Assembly (NCBI RefSeq): GCF_002220095.1
Contig: NZ_CP022372.1
Span: 5,396,501 to 5,460,500, forward strand
DNA from: Bosea sp. AS-1
Lineage (GTDB): Bacteria; Pseudomonadota; Alphaproteobacteria; Rhizobiales; Beijerinckiaceae
DNA: 64,000 nucleotides
Direction of reading: 5' to 3'
In this document: positions 49,664 through 57,696 of the stretch, in pieces
How the letters are laid out: every line of letters starts with the position of its first letter
Position numbering within the stretch: position 1 is the first letter of the stretch
Notes under the pieces: model-generated
The model's database searches: none
What the model saw: only the letters and a program-made list of their open reading frames with translations
What the model was told of the DNA's origin: nothing
Program-made: the position numbers and the translations under genes

Positions 49664-49704
49664 AGTCGCCTGGCCGATGATCGACAGCCAGGTGGGAGGA
49701 GTGG

Positions 49705-50508
49705 TTACCAGCCGGCGAGGACGACGCCCTTGAAGCGCTCGGCGATGAACGCCTTGATCTCGGGCGTGTGATAGGTGTCGACCAGGGTCTTGACCCAGGG
49801 CTTGTCCTTGTCGGCGGTGCGGACCGCGATCAGGTTCACATAAGGGCCCTTCGCATCCTCGCGCAGGATGGCCGAGGCCGGATCGATCTTGGCATCGACG
49901 GCGTAGTTGGTGTTGATCGCCGCGGCGGCGACGTCGGTGAGCGAGCGCGGCGTCTGGGCGGCGTCGAGCTCCAGGATCTTGAGCTTCTTCGGGTTGCCGG
50001 TGATGTCCGCGACGGTCGGCTTGAATCCGACGCCGTCCTTGAGCTTGAGCACACCCTTGTCCTGCAGCAGCAGGAGGATGCGCCCGCCATTGGTCGGGTC
50101 GTTCGGAATGGCGATGGTGGCGCCGTCGGGGATTTCGGCCCAGCTCTTGTACTTCGACGAGTAGATGCCGATCGGGAAGTTCACGGTCAGGCCGACGCTC
50201 TCGATCTTGAAGCCGCGATCCTTCACCTGGTTGTCGAGATAGGGCTTGTGCTGGAAGGAGTTGGCCTCCAGCTCGCCGGCGTCGAGCGCCTGGTTCGGCA
50301 CGACGTAATCGGAGAACTCGATGATCTTGAGGTCGATGCCCTGCTTGGCGAGCAGCGGCTTCACCTTCTCGAGGATCTCGGCATGCGGGCCGGGCGAGAC
50401 GCCGACGCGGATGACCTGATTCTGCTGGGCAAGCGCCGGGACGGCGGCGCCGAGCGTGAGTGCAAGGCCGGCGGCGAGCGCGGCGCGGCGGGTGAAGGAA
50501 GTCGTCAT
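49705..50508 (-). CDS. metQ: MetQ/NlpA-family methionine-binding protein
   Basis: 267 residues. Sec signal RRAALAAGLALTLGAAVPALA without a lipobox Cys, so a free periplasmic protein rather than a lipoprotein. Family tracts: VGVSPGPHAEILEKVKPLLAKQGIDLKIIEFSDYV, LDAGELEANSFQHKPYLD and IPNDPTNGGRILLLLQDKGV. Delivers D/L-methionine or a close sulfur compound to MetNI. Last gene of the operon. Confidence 0.94.
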   Translation of the reverse strand: MTTSFTRRAALAAGLALTLGAAVPALAQQNQVIRVGVSPGPHAEILEKVKPLLAKQGIDLKIIEFSDYVVPNQALDAGELEANSFQHKPYLDNQVKDRGFKIESVGLTVNFPIGIYSSKYKSWAEIPDGATIAIPNDPTNGGRILLLLQDKGVLKLKDGVGFKPTVADITGNPKKLKILELDAAQTPRSLTDVAAAAINTNYAVDAKIDPASAILREDAKGPYVNLIAVRTADKDKPWVKTLVDTYHTPEIKAFIAERFKGVVLAGW

Positions 50509-50548
50509 GGTCGATAGTCCTTTGGGTCAGAAACAGGATTGGCTGTGA

Positions 50549-51214
50549 TCAGGCGTGGCGCAGGCGCTTGTTGAGGCGCCGGGCGAGGCGATCGCCGAAG
50601 CTCTGCACGAGCTGGACGAGGACGATGAGCACGGCGACGACGGTCGCCATCACATCGGGCATGAAGCGCTGGTAGCCGTAGCGGATACCGAGATCGCCCA
50701 GGCCCCCGCCACCGACGGCGCCGACCATGGCCGAGAAGCCGATCAGGCTGACGACGGCCAGCGTGAGCCCCAGCACGATGGCCGGCAGCGCCTCGGGCAC
50801 CAGCACCTTGCGGACGATCTGGACGGGTGTCGCCCCCATGGCGCGCGCTGCCTCGACCAGCCCCTGGTCGACCTCGCGGATCGCGCCTTCGATCAGGCGG
50901 GCGATGAAGGGGATGCAGGCCACCGTCAGCGGCACGATTGCCGCGGCGGTGCCGATCGAGGTGCCGGCGATCAGCCGCGTGAAGGGAATGATCGCGACGA
51001 CGAGGATGATGAAGGGCGTCGAGCGTGTGGCATTGACCACCACGCCGAGCGCAGCGTTGAGCGCCGGCGCCGCGAACAGCTCGCCGCGCTTGCTGGTGGC
51101 GAGGAAGACGCCGAGCGGCAGGCCGACGAGCGTGCCGATGCCGGCGGCGACGGCGACCATGCTCAGCGTGTCGAGTGTCGCCTGCCAGATGAGGCTGATG
51201 ATTTCAGGAGACAT
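50549..51214 (-). CDS. metI: Methionine ABC transporter permease
   Basis: 221 residues, five to six helices. Tracts TLSMVAVAAGIGTLVGLPLGVFLATS, NATRSTPFIILVVAIIPFTRLIAGTSIGTAAAIVPL and the EAA loop EVDQGLVEAARAMGATPVQIVRKVLVPEALPAIVLG are characteristic of MetI. Its start overlaps the end of metN by 11 bases. Confidence 0.95.
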   Translation of the reverse strand: MSPEIISLIWQATLDTLSMVAVAAGIGTLVGLPLGVFLATSKRGELFAAPALNAALGVVVNATRSTPFIILVVAIIPFTRLIAGTSIGTAAAIVPLTVACIPFIARLIEGAIREVDQGLVEAARAMGATPVQIVRKVLVPEALPAIVLGLTLAVVSLIGFSAMVGAVGGGGLGDLGIRYGYQRFMPDVMATVVAVLIVLVQLVQSFGDRLARRLNKRLRHA

Positions 51215-52313
51215 GGCCGACCACCTCCGCCTTGAGACCGAGATTCTTGAGTGCGCCGAGGACGGCGTCGCTTTCCGGCACGCGCGACGGGATCGAGACC
51301 AGCAGGCTGCCGAAGGGTTGGCCGGCGATGGCGTCTATCCGCCCGGCCAGGATGTTGACGTCGACACCGACGACCGCGCTCAGCCGGCTGATGACCGGAG
51401 CCGTCGCATTCTCGCCGGTGAAGGTGATGCGCAGCACGATGTCGTCGCCGGGACGCGCTTCCGCCCGGATGCGGCTCGCGAGATGCGCCGGCACCTCGAC
51501 GCCGGTCACCGCCTCGACGAAGCGTGCCGTCGTCGGATGCTGCGGATTGGTGAAGACGGCAAAGGTCTCGCCCTCCTCGACGATGCGCCCGCCCTCGATC
51601 ACCGCGACGCGGTCGCAGATCTCCTTGATGACCGGGATCTCATGGGTGATCAGCAGGATGGTGATGCCGAGATCGCGGTTGACCTGCCGCAGCAGCGCCA
51701 GGATCGCCTTCGTCGTCTCCGGGTCGAGCGCCGAGGTCGCCTCGTCGCAGAGCAGGACCTTCGGGTCGGTGGCCAAAGCGCGCGCGATGCCGACGCGCTG
51801 CTTCTGCCCGCCGGAGAGCTCGGCCGGGAAGCGCTCGCTCTTGTCGGCGAGGCCGACCAGGGCCAGCAATTTCTCGACCTTGGCGGCGATCACCGCCTTC
51901 GGCGTGCCGGCGATCTCCAGCGGCAGGGCGACATTATCGAACACCGTGCGCGAGGAGAGCAGGTTGAAGTGCTGGAAGATCATGCCGATCTCCCGGCGCC
52001 GCCGGCGCCAGCCGGCCTCGGTCAGCGCCGTGACATCCTCACCCTCGATCAGGATGTGACCGGTGGTAGCCCGCTCCAGGCCGTTGACGAGGCGGATCAG
52101 CGTCGACTTGCCGGCGCCCGAGCGGCCGATGACGCCGACGATGGCGCCGGCCGGAACGGCGAGGTCGATGCCGGAGAGAGCCGCCACGGCCTGCTGCTCG
52201 CCGCGGCCGGCATAGGTCTTGCCGACCTGCTCGAAGCAGATGATCGGATCGGGAGCGGGAATGGGCCGCGCGCCGAGGTTCAGCGCGTCGGGTTTGACGG
52301 GGGCGTTCATCAT
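51204..52313 (-). CDS. metN: Methionine ABC transporter ATP-binding protein
   Basis: 369 residues. Walker A GRSGAGKSTLIRL, signature LSGGQKQRVGIARAL, Walker B VLLCDEATSALDPETT, H-loop ITHEIPVIKEI. The C-terminal ~90 residues form the NIL/ACT-like methionine-sensing domain (IVLRITFTGENATAPVISRL) that gives trans-inhibition. Starts 4 bases after a 53-residue ORF on the same strand. Confidence 0.96.
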   Translation of the reverse strand: MMNAPVKPDALNLGARPIPAPDPIICFEQVGKTYAGRGEQQAVAALSGIDLAVPAGAIVGVIGRSGAGKSTLIRLVNGLERATTGHILIEGEDVTALTEAGWRRRRREIGMIFQHFNLLSSRTVFDNVALPLEIAGTPKAVIAAKVEKLLALVGLADKSERFPAELSGGQKQRVGIARALATDPKVLLCDEATSALDPETTKAILALLRQVNRDLGITILLITHEIPVIKEICDRVAVIEGGRIVEEGETFAVFTNPQHPTTARFVEAVTGVEVPAHLASRIRAEARPGDDIVLRITFTGENATAPVISRLSAVVGVDVNILAGRIDAIAGQPFGSLLVSIPSRVPESDAVLGALKNLGLKAEVVGHVS

Positions 52314-52317
52314 GTCC

Positions 52318-52479
52318 TCAGAAATGCGAATGGCAGGACCAATGGGTGATGCCGAGCTGTTCCAGCGTCACCTGACGGACCGAGCAACGCCGGTCCTCGT
52401 CGCAAGCCGGTTCCGTTGCCGGAACGGCCCGCGCGAACCAGGCATCGAGCGCCTGCCACAAGGCGACAAGAATTCGCAT
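52318..52479 (-). CDS. 53-residue Cys/His-containing small protein upstream of metN
   Basis: Reading: MRILVALWQALDAWFARAV, then PATEPACDEDRRCSVRQVTL, then EQLGITHWSCHSHF. It begins 6 bases after the stop of the upstream 83-residue ORF and ends 4 bases before the metN start, a spacing that suggests coupled translation. An amphipathic Trp-rich helix is followed by Cys-x5-Cys and a C-terminal HWSCHSH cluster able to bind a metal. No known family. Below the usual length threshold and probably missed by gene callers. Confidence 0.65.
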   Translation of the reverse strand: MRILVALWQALDAWFARAVPATEPACDEDRRCSVRQVTLEQLGITHWSCHSHF

Positions 52480-52485
52480 GGCGAC

Positions 52486-52737
52486 CTACGACGCCAGTCG
52501 GAAGGCAGGGGCACCGCGGCGGGGACCCGCGAGCATGCGAGCCGCAAGCTCGGCAGCGCCCGGCGTAGCGAAGCGATGGCCGTCCAGGGCGCGAAAGGCG
52601 GCGCTCGCCGCGATGAAGGTGAAGAAGCGCTCATCGGCGCGCCGGTTGACGAGGCCGGCCTGCGTCTCGCCGACCTCGATGACATAGGCTTGCTGGGCCG
52701 GGCTGTGCCGGCCGGCGGAATGGAATGAAGGGGACAT
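52486..52737 (-). CDS. 83-residue conserved-type hypothetical protein
   Basis: ATG 52737 with AGAGAG upstream. A compact alpha/beta pattern: AYVIEVGETQAGLVNRRADERFFTFIAASAAFRALDGHRFATPGAAELAARML. Rhizobiales genomes carry similar small proteins (strand, Phe-x-x-Phe, LDG, Ala-rich helix) of unknown function. It is the first full ORF downstream of the SAM-II/leader-peptide region and is followed at once by the 53-residue ORF and metN, so it belongs to the metNIQ transcript. Confidence 0.7.
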   Translation of the reverse strand: MSPSFHSAGRHSPAQQAYVIEVGETQAGLVNRRADERFFTFIAASAAFRALDGHRFATPGAAELAARMLAGPRRGAPAFRLAS

Positions 52738-52752
52738 GGCTCTGCTCTCTGT

Positions 52753-52803
52753 GCCGCATCGCGGCGCTTGAAATGACGGTGAAACGAAGGGCGACAGGCG
52801 CCC
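52753..52803 (-). promoter_or_regulatory. Leader hairpins between the Cys leader ORF and the 83-residue gene
   Basis: On the minus strand GGGCG-CCTGT-CGCCC (52803-52789) begins 8 bases after the leader stop and is followed by TTCGTTT, a weak attenuator-like structure. GCCGC-GAT-GCGGC (52765-52753) then lies just before the ribosome site of the 83-residue gene. Ribosome position on the leader ORF could decide whether these form. Confidence 0.4.
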
Positions 52804-52810
52804 GATGGCC

Positions 52811-52879
52811 TCAGCGTCGACAGCAGCAGAACAGGGAAGGGGAACGCGGGTGGTTCCGAACGGTCTTCGCAACGGTCAT
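52811..52879 (-). CDS. 22-residue Cys-Cys-Cys leader peptide
   Basis: Reads MTVAKTVRNHPRSPSLFC, then CCRR and TGA. GAGGAG (52891-52886) is ideally placed 6 bases before the ATG, the best ribosome site in this leader. Three consecutive Cys codons near the end (TGC TGC TGT) are the hallmark of a peptide on which ribosomes stall when charged tRNA-Cys is scarce. It lies between the SAM-II-like aptamer and the metNIQ genes. Regulation by cysteine is inference from the architecture. Confidence 0.7.
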   Translation of the reverse strand: MTVAKTVRNHPRSPSLFCCCRR

Positions 52880-52901
52880 GTCAGTCTCCTCGATCTGGAG
52901 C

Positions 52902-52918
52902 CCACGACCCAGTCGTGG
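52902..52918 (-). promoter_or_regulatory. Hairpin immediately 3' of the SAM-II-like aptamer
   Basis: On the minus strand CCACGAC-TGG-GTCGTGG forms a 7-pair stem. It touches the 3' edge of the aptamer and ends 11 bases before the leader-peptide GAGGAG, making it the likely expression platform. Confidence 0.5.
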
Positions 52919-52972
52919 CGCTTTAGCGTTTGGTGACGCGGCGCAAGCTGCTCGCTCAAATCTCCGCGGCTC
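52916..52972 (-). ncRNA. SAM-II-type riboswitch upstream of metNIQ
   Basis: On the minus strand CGCGG pairs with CCGCG (P1), enclosing AGATTTGAGCG and CAGCTTGCG; the 3' side reads TCACCAAACGCTAAAGCG. The ATTTGA loop, the GCTTGC block, an A-rich connector and the GCTAAA core occur in the order of the SAM-II (metA-motif) pseudoknot, where AGCG pairs with CGCT. Adjacent methionine-transport genes support SAM sensing. Boundaries are approximate. Confidence 0.72.
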
Positions 52973-52994
52973 CCGGCGAACCGGGAACGCTGCC

Positions 52995-53023
52995 AATTTC
53001 ACTCAGGCAGTCCTGTTTGTCAA
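52995..53023 (-). promoter_or_regulatory. Predicted promoter of the riboswitch-metNIQ transcript
   Basis: Perfect TTGACA (53023-53018), 17-base spacer, then GAAATT (53000-52995). The start near 52988 would put the aptamer about 15-20 bases into the RNA. The -10 is a poor match. Confidence 0.5.
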
Positions 53024-53031
53024 TCGGTTCG

Positions 53032-53071
53032 TTCTTTTAAAGAAACGTCACCGTGGAGAATAATCTTCTCC
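53032..53071. promoter_or_regulatory. Two inverted repeats in the metNIQ/DUF2946 divergent gap
   Basis: TTCTTT-T-AAAGAA (53032-53044) and GGAGAA-TAATC-TTCTCC (53055-53071). Both are exact mirrors and lie just upstream of the minus-strand TTGACA, about 100 bases before the DUF2946 start on the other strand. They may be operators; the regulator is unknown. Confidence 0.45.
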
Positions 53072-53162
53072 GGAACCGTCTAAGCCCTGACTCGACCGGC
53101 GATCCGGGCTGCGGCAACCCGGATGCTTGACCCCGAGCCGAAACGAGCGCCAATGATGCCGC

Positions 53163-53549
53163 ATGCTGGCCGATGCCCGCCTTTTCCCCTGGCTGCGCCG
53201 CTCCATTCTGGGAGCGTGGCTGGCCGTGGCCTATGCGCTCAGCGTGCTGGCGCTCGCACTGGCTCCGGTGCCGTCCACGGCGTCCGGACTGCCGGATGGC
53301 ATCCTGCTCTGCTCGGGCGCACCCGTTCCGGATAACGGTTCATCGGGCACTCCCACCGCGCCGCTCGGCGAGCTCGTCCATTGCAAGGGCTGCCCGCACA
53401 ACCCCGTTCTCGCTGGCCCGCCGACCGTCACGGTCAGCGTCGCCGCACGCACGGAGACCTATGTCGCGCGCTCGCCGCGCCGGCAGGATGGTCTTTTTCC
53501 GTCCTTCGCGACCGGCCTGCCGCCTTCGCGCGCGCCGCCCGCCGCCTGA
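53163..53549 (+). CDS. DUF2946-like membrane/periplasmic protein
   Basis: 128 residues. One N-terminal hydrophobic segment (ILGAWLAVAYALSVLALALAPV) and a Cys/His motif typical of DUF2946: ILLCSGAP then LVHCKGCPHNP. Such proteins recur beside copper-handling genes, and the next gene is a PCuAC chaperone, so a role in copper delivery or sensing is plausible. The Pro/Arg-rich C-terminus is unremarkable. Weak ribosome site. Confidence 0.72.
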   Translation: MLADARLFPWLRRSILGAWLAVAYALSVLALALAPVPSTASGLPDGILLCSGAPVPDNGSSGTPTAPLGELVHCKGCPHNPVLAGPPTVTVSVAARTETYVARSPRRQDGLFPSFATGLPPSRAPPAA

Positions 53550-53639
53550 GCGACACGTCTCCTTTATCCATTCCCTTGCCATGCCTGACTGCCGCCGAAT
53601 GCGTCGTGACGCCGGCTGCGATTCCACAGGATCACCACG

Positions 53640-54119
53640 ATGAAGCTTTCCCTCTCCCTCGCCGCCGCTGCGCTGGCGCTCTCGGCCACCTTCGCGGCGG
53701 CTCATGAATTCAAGCTCGGGCCGCTCAAGATCGGCCATCCCTGGTCTCGCGCGACGCCGGCCGGCGCCAAGGTCGGCGGCGGCTACCTGACCATCGAGAA
53801 CTCCGGCACGGCGCCGGACAGGCTCGTCTCGATCTCGGTGCCCTTTGCCGCCCGCGCGGAAGTCCACGAGATGGCGACCAAGGACGGCGTCATGACGATG
53901 CGGCCGATGGATAACGGGGTCGAGGTGCCGGCCGGCGCCAAGGTCGAGTTCAAGCCCGGCGGCTACCACATCATGTTCATGGATCTGAAACAGCCGCTGA
54001 AGCAGGGCGAGATGATGAAGGGCACGCTGACCTTCGAGAAAGCCGGCACCGTCGATGTCGAGTTCAAGGTCGACTCGATCGCCGCCAAGGGCGGCGAAGG
54101 CGCCCATCAGGGCCACTGA
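53640..54119 (+). CDS. Periplasmic copper chaperone PCu(A)C
   Basis: 159 residues. Signal peptide KLSLSLAAAALALSATFAAA, mature protein starting HEFKLGPLKIGHPWSRAT. The copper site H(M)x10Mx21HxM is recognisable as VHEMATKDGVMTMRPM with HIMFM downstream; the C-terminus carries extra His (GAHQGH). It supplies Cu(I) to the CuA or CuB centre of cytochrome oxidase. Forms a pair with the DUF2946 gene 90 bases upstream. Confidence 0.93.
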   Translation: MKLSLSLAAAALALSATFAAAHEFKLGPLKIGHPWSRATPAGAKVGGGYLTIENSGTAPDRLVSISVPFAARAEVHEMATKDGVMTMRPMDNGVEVPAGAKVEFKPGGYHIMFMDLKQPLKQGEMMKGTLTFEKAGTVDVEFKVDSIAAKGGEGAHQGH

Positions 54120-54170
54120 TCCTCATTTCCGCCGTAGCCCGGGCACGTTCCGGGCCGCGGCTCAACGCGC

Positions 54171-54926
54171 CTATTTCACGGCGATGATGAGGAGGAGGAA
54201 GGCGAGGACCAGCAGGAGCTGCTTCAGGCTCCAGTTGATCCGGCGGAGCTGATCGGCGCTGGTCTCTTCGTCATGCTCCTCCGGCTGGGCCGTATCGGAT
54301 ACGGCGGGCGAAGAGTGCTCGATGTCACGAGGTTCCGCGGCCACCATGGCCGCGGCCGGGCGCCATTCGAGGCTCTCGATGAAGCCGCGGGCGGGCGCGC
54401 TGCCGCGTCCGTCCTCTGCCAGCCCGAGATACCAGTCCGCCGGCTGCCCCGCCGGCCGGTCGCGATCCTCCTCGCGGATCCAGAGATTGGTGGTCGCCTC
54501 CAGCGAAAGCTCCTGCGCGAGACCCGACAGCATGTCGGCTTTCAGCGCCTCGAAGACGGCGGGTGCGAGGAACCCGTCGGCAAAGGGCTCAGCCTCGCCA
54601 TTCTCGTCGCGATAGCTGAGCATCAGGAGCAGTCGCGTCGAGTCGCCCGAGGCCGCGAAGGGGCGGAGCGTCAGGCACAGGCGCTGGGCGGCCCCCTCCA
54701 GTCCGGCGCGGCGCAGGGAGCCATCGACGATTTTTGCCTGCGCCTCGATCCGCTGCGCATCATCGAGCCTGCCGTCGCGGCTGGCATAGCCGCCGACGAA
54801 GCGCAGCGCCGACGCCTCGAGCCGGAAGCGGCGTGTGATATCCTGCAGGTATCGATGCGGCGATCCGCCGATCGTCATGCGTCCATCGCTGACGGACATG
54901 CTCGCTGTCGGCTGTGATTCGTCCAT
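54171..54926 (-). CDS. C-tail-anchored protein of unknown function
   Basis: 251 residues from ATG 54926 (another ATG three codons up). The soluble part is an alpha/beta mix without a known motif (LEASALRFVGGYASRDGRLDDAQRIEAQAKIVDG; LRPFAASGDSTRLLLMLSYRDENGE). An acidic Pro-rich linker follows, and a single C-terminal helix LKQLLLVLAFLLLIIAVK would tether it in the inner membrane. Single gene; neighbours give no hint. Confidence 0.7.
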   Translation of the reverse strand: MDESQPTASMSVSDGRMTIGGSPHRYLQDITRRFRLEASALRFVGGYASRDGRLDDAQRIEAQAKIVDGSLRRAGLEGAAQRLCLTLRPFAASGDSTRLLLMLSYRDENGEAEPFADGFLAPAVFEALKADMLSGLAQELSLEATTNLWIREEDRDRPAGQPADWYLGLAEDGRGSAPARGFIESLEWRPAAAMVAAEPRDIEHSSPAVSDTAQPEEHDEETSADQLRRINWSLKQLLLVLAFLLLIIAVK

Positions 54927-55050
54927 GCACCTCATCCTGCTTCGCCCGGAGGATAACAGGTCGGCCCCGACGCGTCAGGCAAACTGCTCCTGACATCAGC
55001 CCGTCGATATCTCAGGATAGGAGCGACCAGGGAAGAACGAAGGAAAGCCC

Positions 55051-55686
55051 ATGTCCGACGAACTCGTGCTCTATACCAACCCGATGTCGCGGGGCCGCAT
55101 CGCCCGCTGGATGATGGAGGAGCTCGGCCAGCCCTACCGCGCCGAGATCGTCGGCTTCGGAGCGCCGATGAAGGACCCCGCCTACAAGGCGATCAACCCG
55201 ATGGGCAAGGTTCCGGCACTGGTCCATGGATCGACGGTCGTCACCGAATGCGCCGCGATCTGCGCCTATCTCGCCGACGCATTTCCGCAGGCCGGCCTGG
55301 CGCCTGCCCCCGGCGACAGGCAGCGCGGTCCCTATTACCGCTGGATGTTCTTCGCCGCCGGCCCGGTCGAGGCGGCCGTGGCCAGCAAGGCCTTCGGATT
55401 CTCGGCCGCTCCCGAAGCTGCCCGCTCCCTCGGCTACGGCACCTATGGCGATGCGATGGACACGCTCGAATATGCGGTCTCGCAAAGCGAATATCTTGCG
55501 GGCGATCGCTTCAGCGCGGCGGACGTCTATGTCGGCTCGCAGATTCTGTGGGGCCTGCAGTTCGGCACGATCGAGAAGCGCCCCGCCTTCGAGGCCTATG
55601 GAGCGCGGCTCGCGGCGCGGCCGGCCGCCCAGAGGGCCAAGCAGATCGACGACGAATTGATGGCGCAGATGCAGAAGGCCGGCTGA
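55051..55686 (+). CDS. Glutathione S-transferase
   Basis: 211 residues. Thioredoxin-like N-domain with the catalytic Ser/Arg region LYTNPMSRGRIARWMMEELGQPYRAEIV and the cis-Pro/SNAIL-type segment GKVPALVHGSTVVTECAAICAYLAD. The helical C-domain includes FSAADVYVGSQILWGLQFG. Conjugates or reduces electrophiles with glutathione. Good RBS (GAAGGAAAG). Confidence 0.93.
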   Translation: MSDELVLYTNPMSRGRIARWMMEELGQPYRAEIVGFGAPMKDPAYKAINPMGKVPALVHGSTVVTECAAICAYLADAFPQAGLAPAPGDRQRGPYYRWMFFAAGPVEAAVASKAFGFSAAPEAARSLGYGTYGDAMDTLEYAVSQSEYLAGDRFSAADVYVGSQILWGLQFGTIEKRPAFEAYGARLAARPAAQRAKQIDDELMAQMQKAG

Positions 55687-55821
55687 ATACGGCACGCGTC
55701 CAACGCATGGCGCGCGGCCGGTATCGCAGGTTGCCGCGCGCTTCCAGCCGTTCTACACGGTCACGGCACGCTGGGCCCTTTGCCCGCCGCACCTGTCCGC
55801 GTGCCTTTTTGCAGATTCGCC

Positions 55822-57060
55822 ATGAACGACATGACCGCCCTCGCCCGGCCGCGCCACGGCATGGGTTTCTATCCCTTCGTGGGCCTCGCCGCCGCGCTGA
55901 TGGCGACGAACGCGCTCGCGATCGATTCCATGCTGCCGGCCCTTCCCGAGATGGCCGAAGCGCTCGGCATCGCGGCAGCCAACCAGCGGCAATGGATCAT
56001 CACCTCCTATCTGCTCGGCTTCGGCGTCTCGCAGATCTTCTACGGCACGATCTCCGATCGTTATGGCCGGCGGCCGGTGCTGCTGTTCGGGCTTGCCGTC
56101 TATGTGTTGGCGAGCATCGGGGCGGCCCTTTCCAATTCCTTCGAAGCGATGATGATCGCCCGGGTGGTCCAGGGCATCGGTGCGGCTGCGACACGTGTTC
56201 TCGTCGTCTCGATCGTGCGCGACTGCTATTCGGGCCGCGACATGGCGCGGGTGATGTCGCTTGCGCTGATCGTCTTCCTGGCGGTGCCGATCCTCGCGCC
56301 CTCGATCGGCCAGGCGATCCTCATCGTGGCGCCGTGGCGCTGGATCTTCGGCATTCTGACGGCATTCGGGGCGGGGGTCATGCTCTGGGTGACGTTCAAG
56401 CTGCCCGAGACGCAGCACCCGGAAGACCGCAAGCCGATCGACATCGCCAATGTCTCGGCCGCGTTCCGCACGACGCTGACGAGCCGTGTCGGCGTCGGCT
56501 ACATGCTGGCCATGGCCTTCGTGCTGGGCGGGCTGTTCGGCTTCATCAACTCCGCGCAGCAGGTCTTCGTCGATGTGTTCGACGTGCCGCATCTCTTCAC
56601 GATCGTCTTCGCTGGGATCGCGCTGTTCATGGCCGCAGCCTCGCTGCTGAACTCGCGCATCGTCGGGCGGCTGGGCATGCGCCGCGTCTCGCATGGCGCG
56701 CTGATCGGCTACATCCTGTTCACCGGCGTCCATGCCCTGATCGCGCTTTCAGGCCATGAAACCCTGCTGCTCTTTGCCCTTTTCCAAGGTGGCGCGATGT
56801 TCTGCTTCGGCCTGATCGGCCCGAATTTCGGCGCCCTCGCCATGGATCCGCTCGGCCATGTCGCGGGCACGGCTTCCTCGGTGCAGGGCTTCGTCACGAC
56901 GGTGGTGGGTGCGCTGCTCGGCTTCTATATCGGCCAGCATTTCGACGGCACGGTCGTGCCGATCACACTCGGCTTCGCGCTGTGCGGGCTGGTGGCGCTC
57001 GTCATCGTGCTGATCGTCGAGAAGGGCCGGCTCTTCCATCCGGCTCCGGGACGCTCCTGA
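55822..57060 (+). CDS. MFS multidrug exporter, Bcr/CflA type
   Basis: 412 residues, twelve membrane helices. Motifs: GISDRYGRRPVL-type loop 2-3 (YGTISDRYGRRPVLLFGL), IDSMLPALPEMAEALG in helix 1, and the helix-5 antiporter motif region LAPSIGQAILIVAPWRWIFGI. Start ATG 55822 (MNDMTALARP); earlier ATG lacks support. Proton-driven efflux of drugs or toxic metabolites. Follows the GST gene, but 135 bases separate them. Confidence 0.92.
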   Translation: MNDMTALARPRHGMGFYPFVGLAAALMATNALAIDSMLPALPEMAEALGIAAANQRQWIITSYLLGFGVSQIFYGTISDRYGRRPVLLFGLAVYVLASIGAALSNSFEAMMIARVVQGIGAAATRVLVVSIVRDCYSGRDMARVMSLALIVFLAVPILAPSIGQAILIVAPWRWIFGILTAFGAGVMLWVTFKLPETQHPEDRKPIDIANVSAAFRTTLTSRVGVGYMLAMAFVLGGLFGFINSAQQVFVDVFDVPHLFTIVFAGIALFMAAASLLNSRIVGRLGMRRVSHGALIGYILFTGVHALIALSGHETLLLFALFQGGAMFCFGLIGPNFGALAMDPLGHVAGTASSVQGFVTTVVGALLGFYIGQHFDGTVVPITLGFALCGLVALVIVLIVEKGRLFHPAPGRS

Positions 57061-57263
57061 GGCGTCCCCTCCATTCCGCCGCCTCCGGCGACGGACAGGC
57101 CCCGAATCCTTATACAATCGAATCCGTACGATCGAGATTCGTCGTGGCTCGGGAAGCGATGTCGCCGCCGCTCGTCTTCCCGTCGTCGCTGGATCGCCCG
57201 GCCTCCTCGCGGAGTTGAGCGGCGATCCGTCTCCTCGTCAGAGCATCGGTGTCACCCGAAGCG

Positions 57264-57473
57264 TCAGGCGACCTTCAGATTGACCGCCGCGTTCTTGCCA
57301 GTCTTCCGATCGGGCTCGAGATCATAGCTGATCTTCTGCCCTTCGCTCAGGCTGCGCAGGCCCGAGCGCTCGACCGCGCTGATATGAACGAAGATGTCAC
57401 TGCCGCCCTGATCGGGCGTGATGAAGCCGTAGCCCTTCGTCTCGTTGAACCATTTGACGGTTCCCGTACTCAC
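57264..57473 (-). CDS. cspA: Cold-shock protein (CspA family)
   Basis: 69 residues, GTG start, GAGAGGAAGGG upstream. RNP1 is KGYGFITP and RNP2 DIFVHISAV; the start is [13 protein letters not shown] single-domain RNA-binding protein that melts RNA structure. The leader to the divergent FAH gene is about 220 bases, room for the long 5' UTR usual in csp genes. Confidence 0.95.
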   Translation of the reverse strand: MSTGTVKWFNETKGYGFITPDQGGSDIFVHISAVERSGLRSLSEGQKISYDLEPDRKTGKNAAVNLKVA

Positions 57474-57696
57474 GTGTGTTCCCTTCCTCTCTCAGGTACC
57501 AGCCCATAGCCGGCGGGTTACTGTAGGTGGCAATTCGTCGCGGTTGCAACGACGCAGCGCACAAAGCCATCCCGCGAGCGCGAAGAGCCGGATGACGCAA
57601 TGCCGCCGGTGCAGCCCTGTTCCTGAAGCAAGAGCCCTTGCGGTACTGCCGCCGCTCCCGCATGAACGGCGTCAGACAATCGACGGGAGGAAACCC

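Noticed and set aside
52725..53063. 112-codon plus-strand frame over the metNIQ leader
   Set aside because: Antisense to the riboswitch and leader peptide; no ribosome site or protein-like composition.
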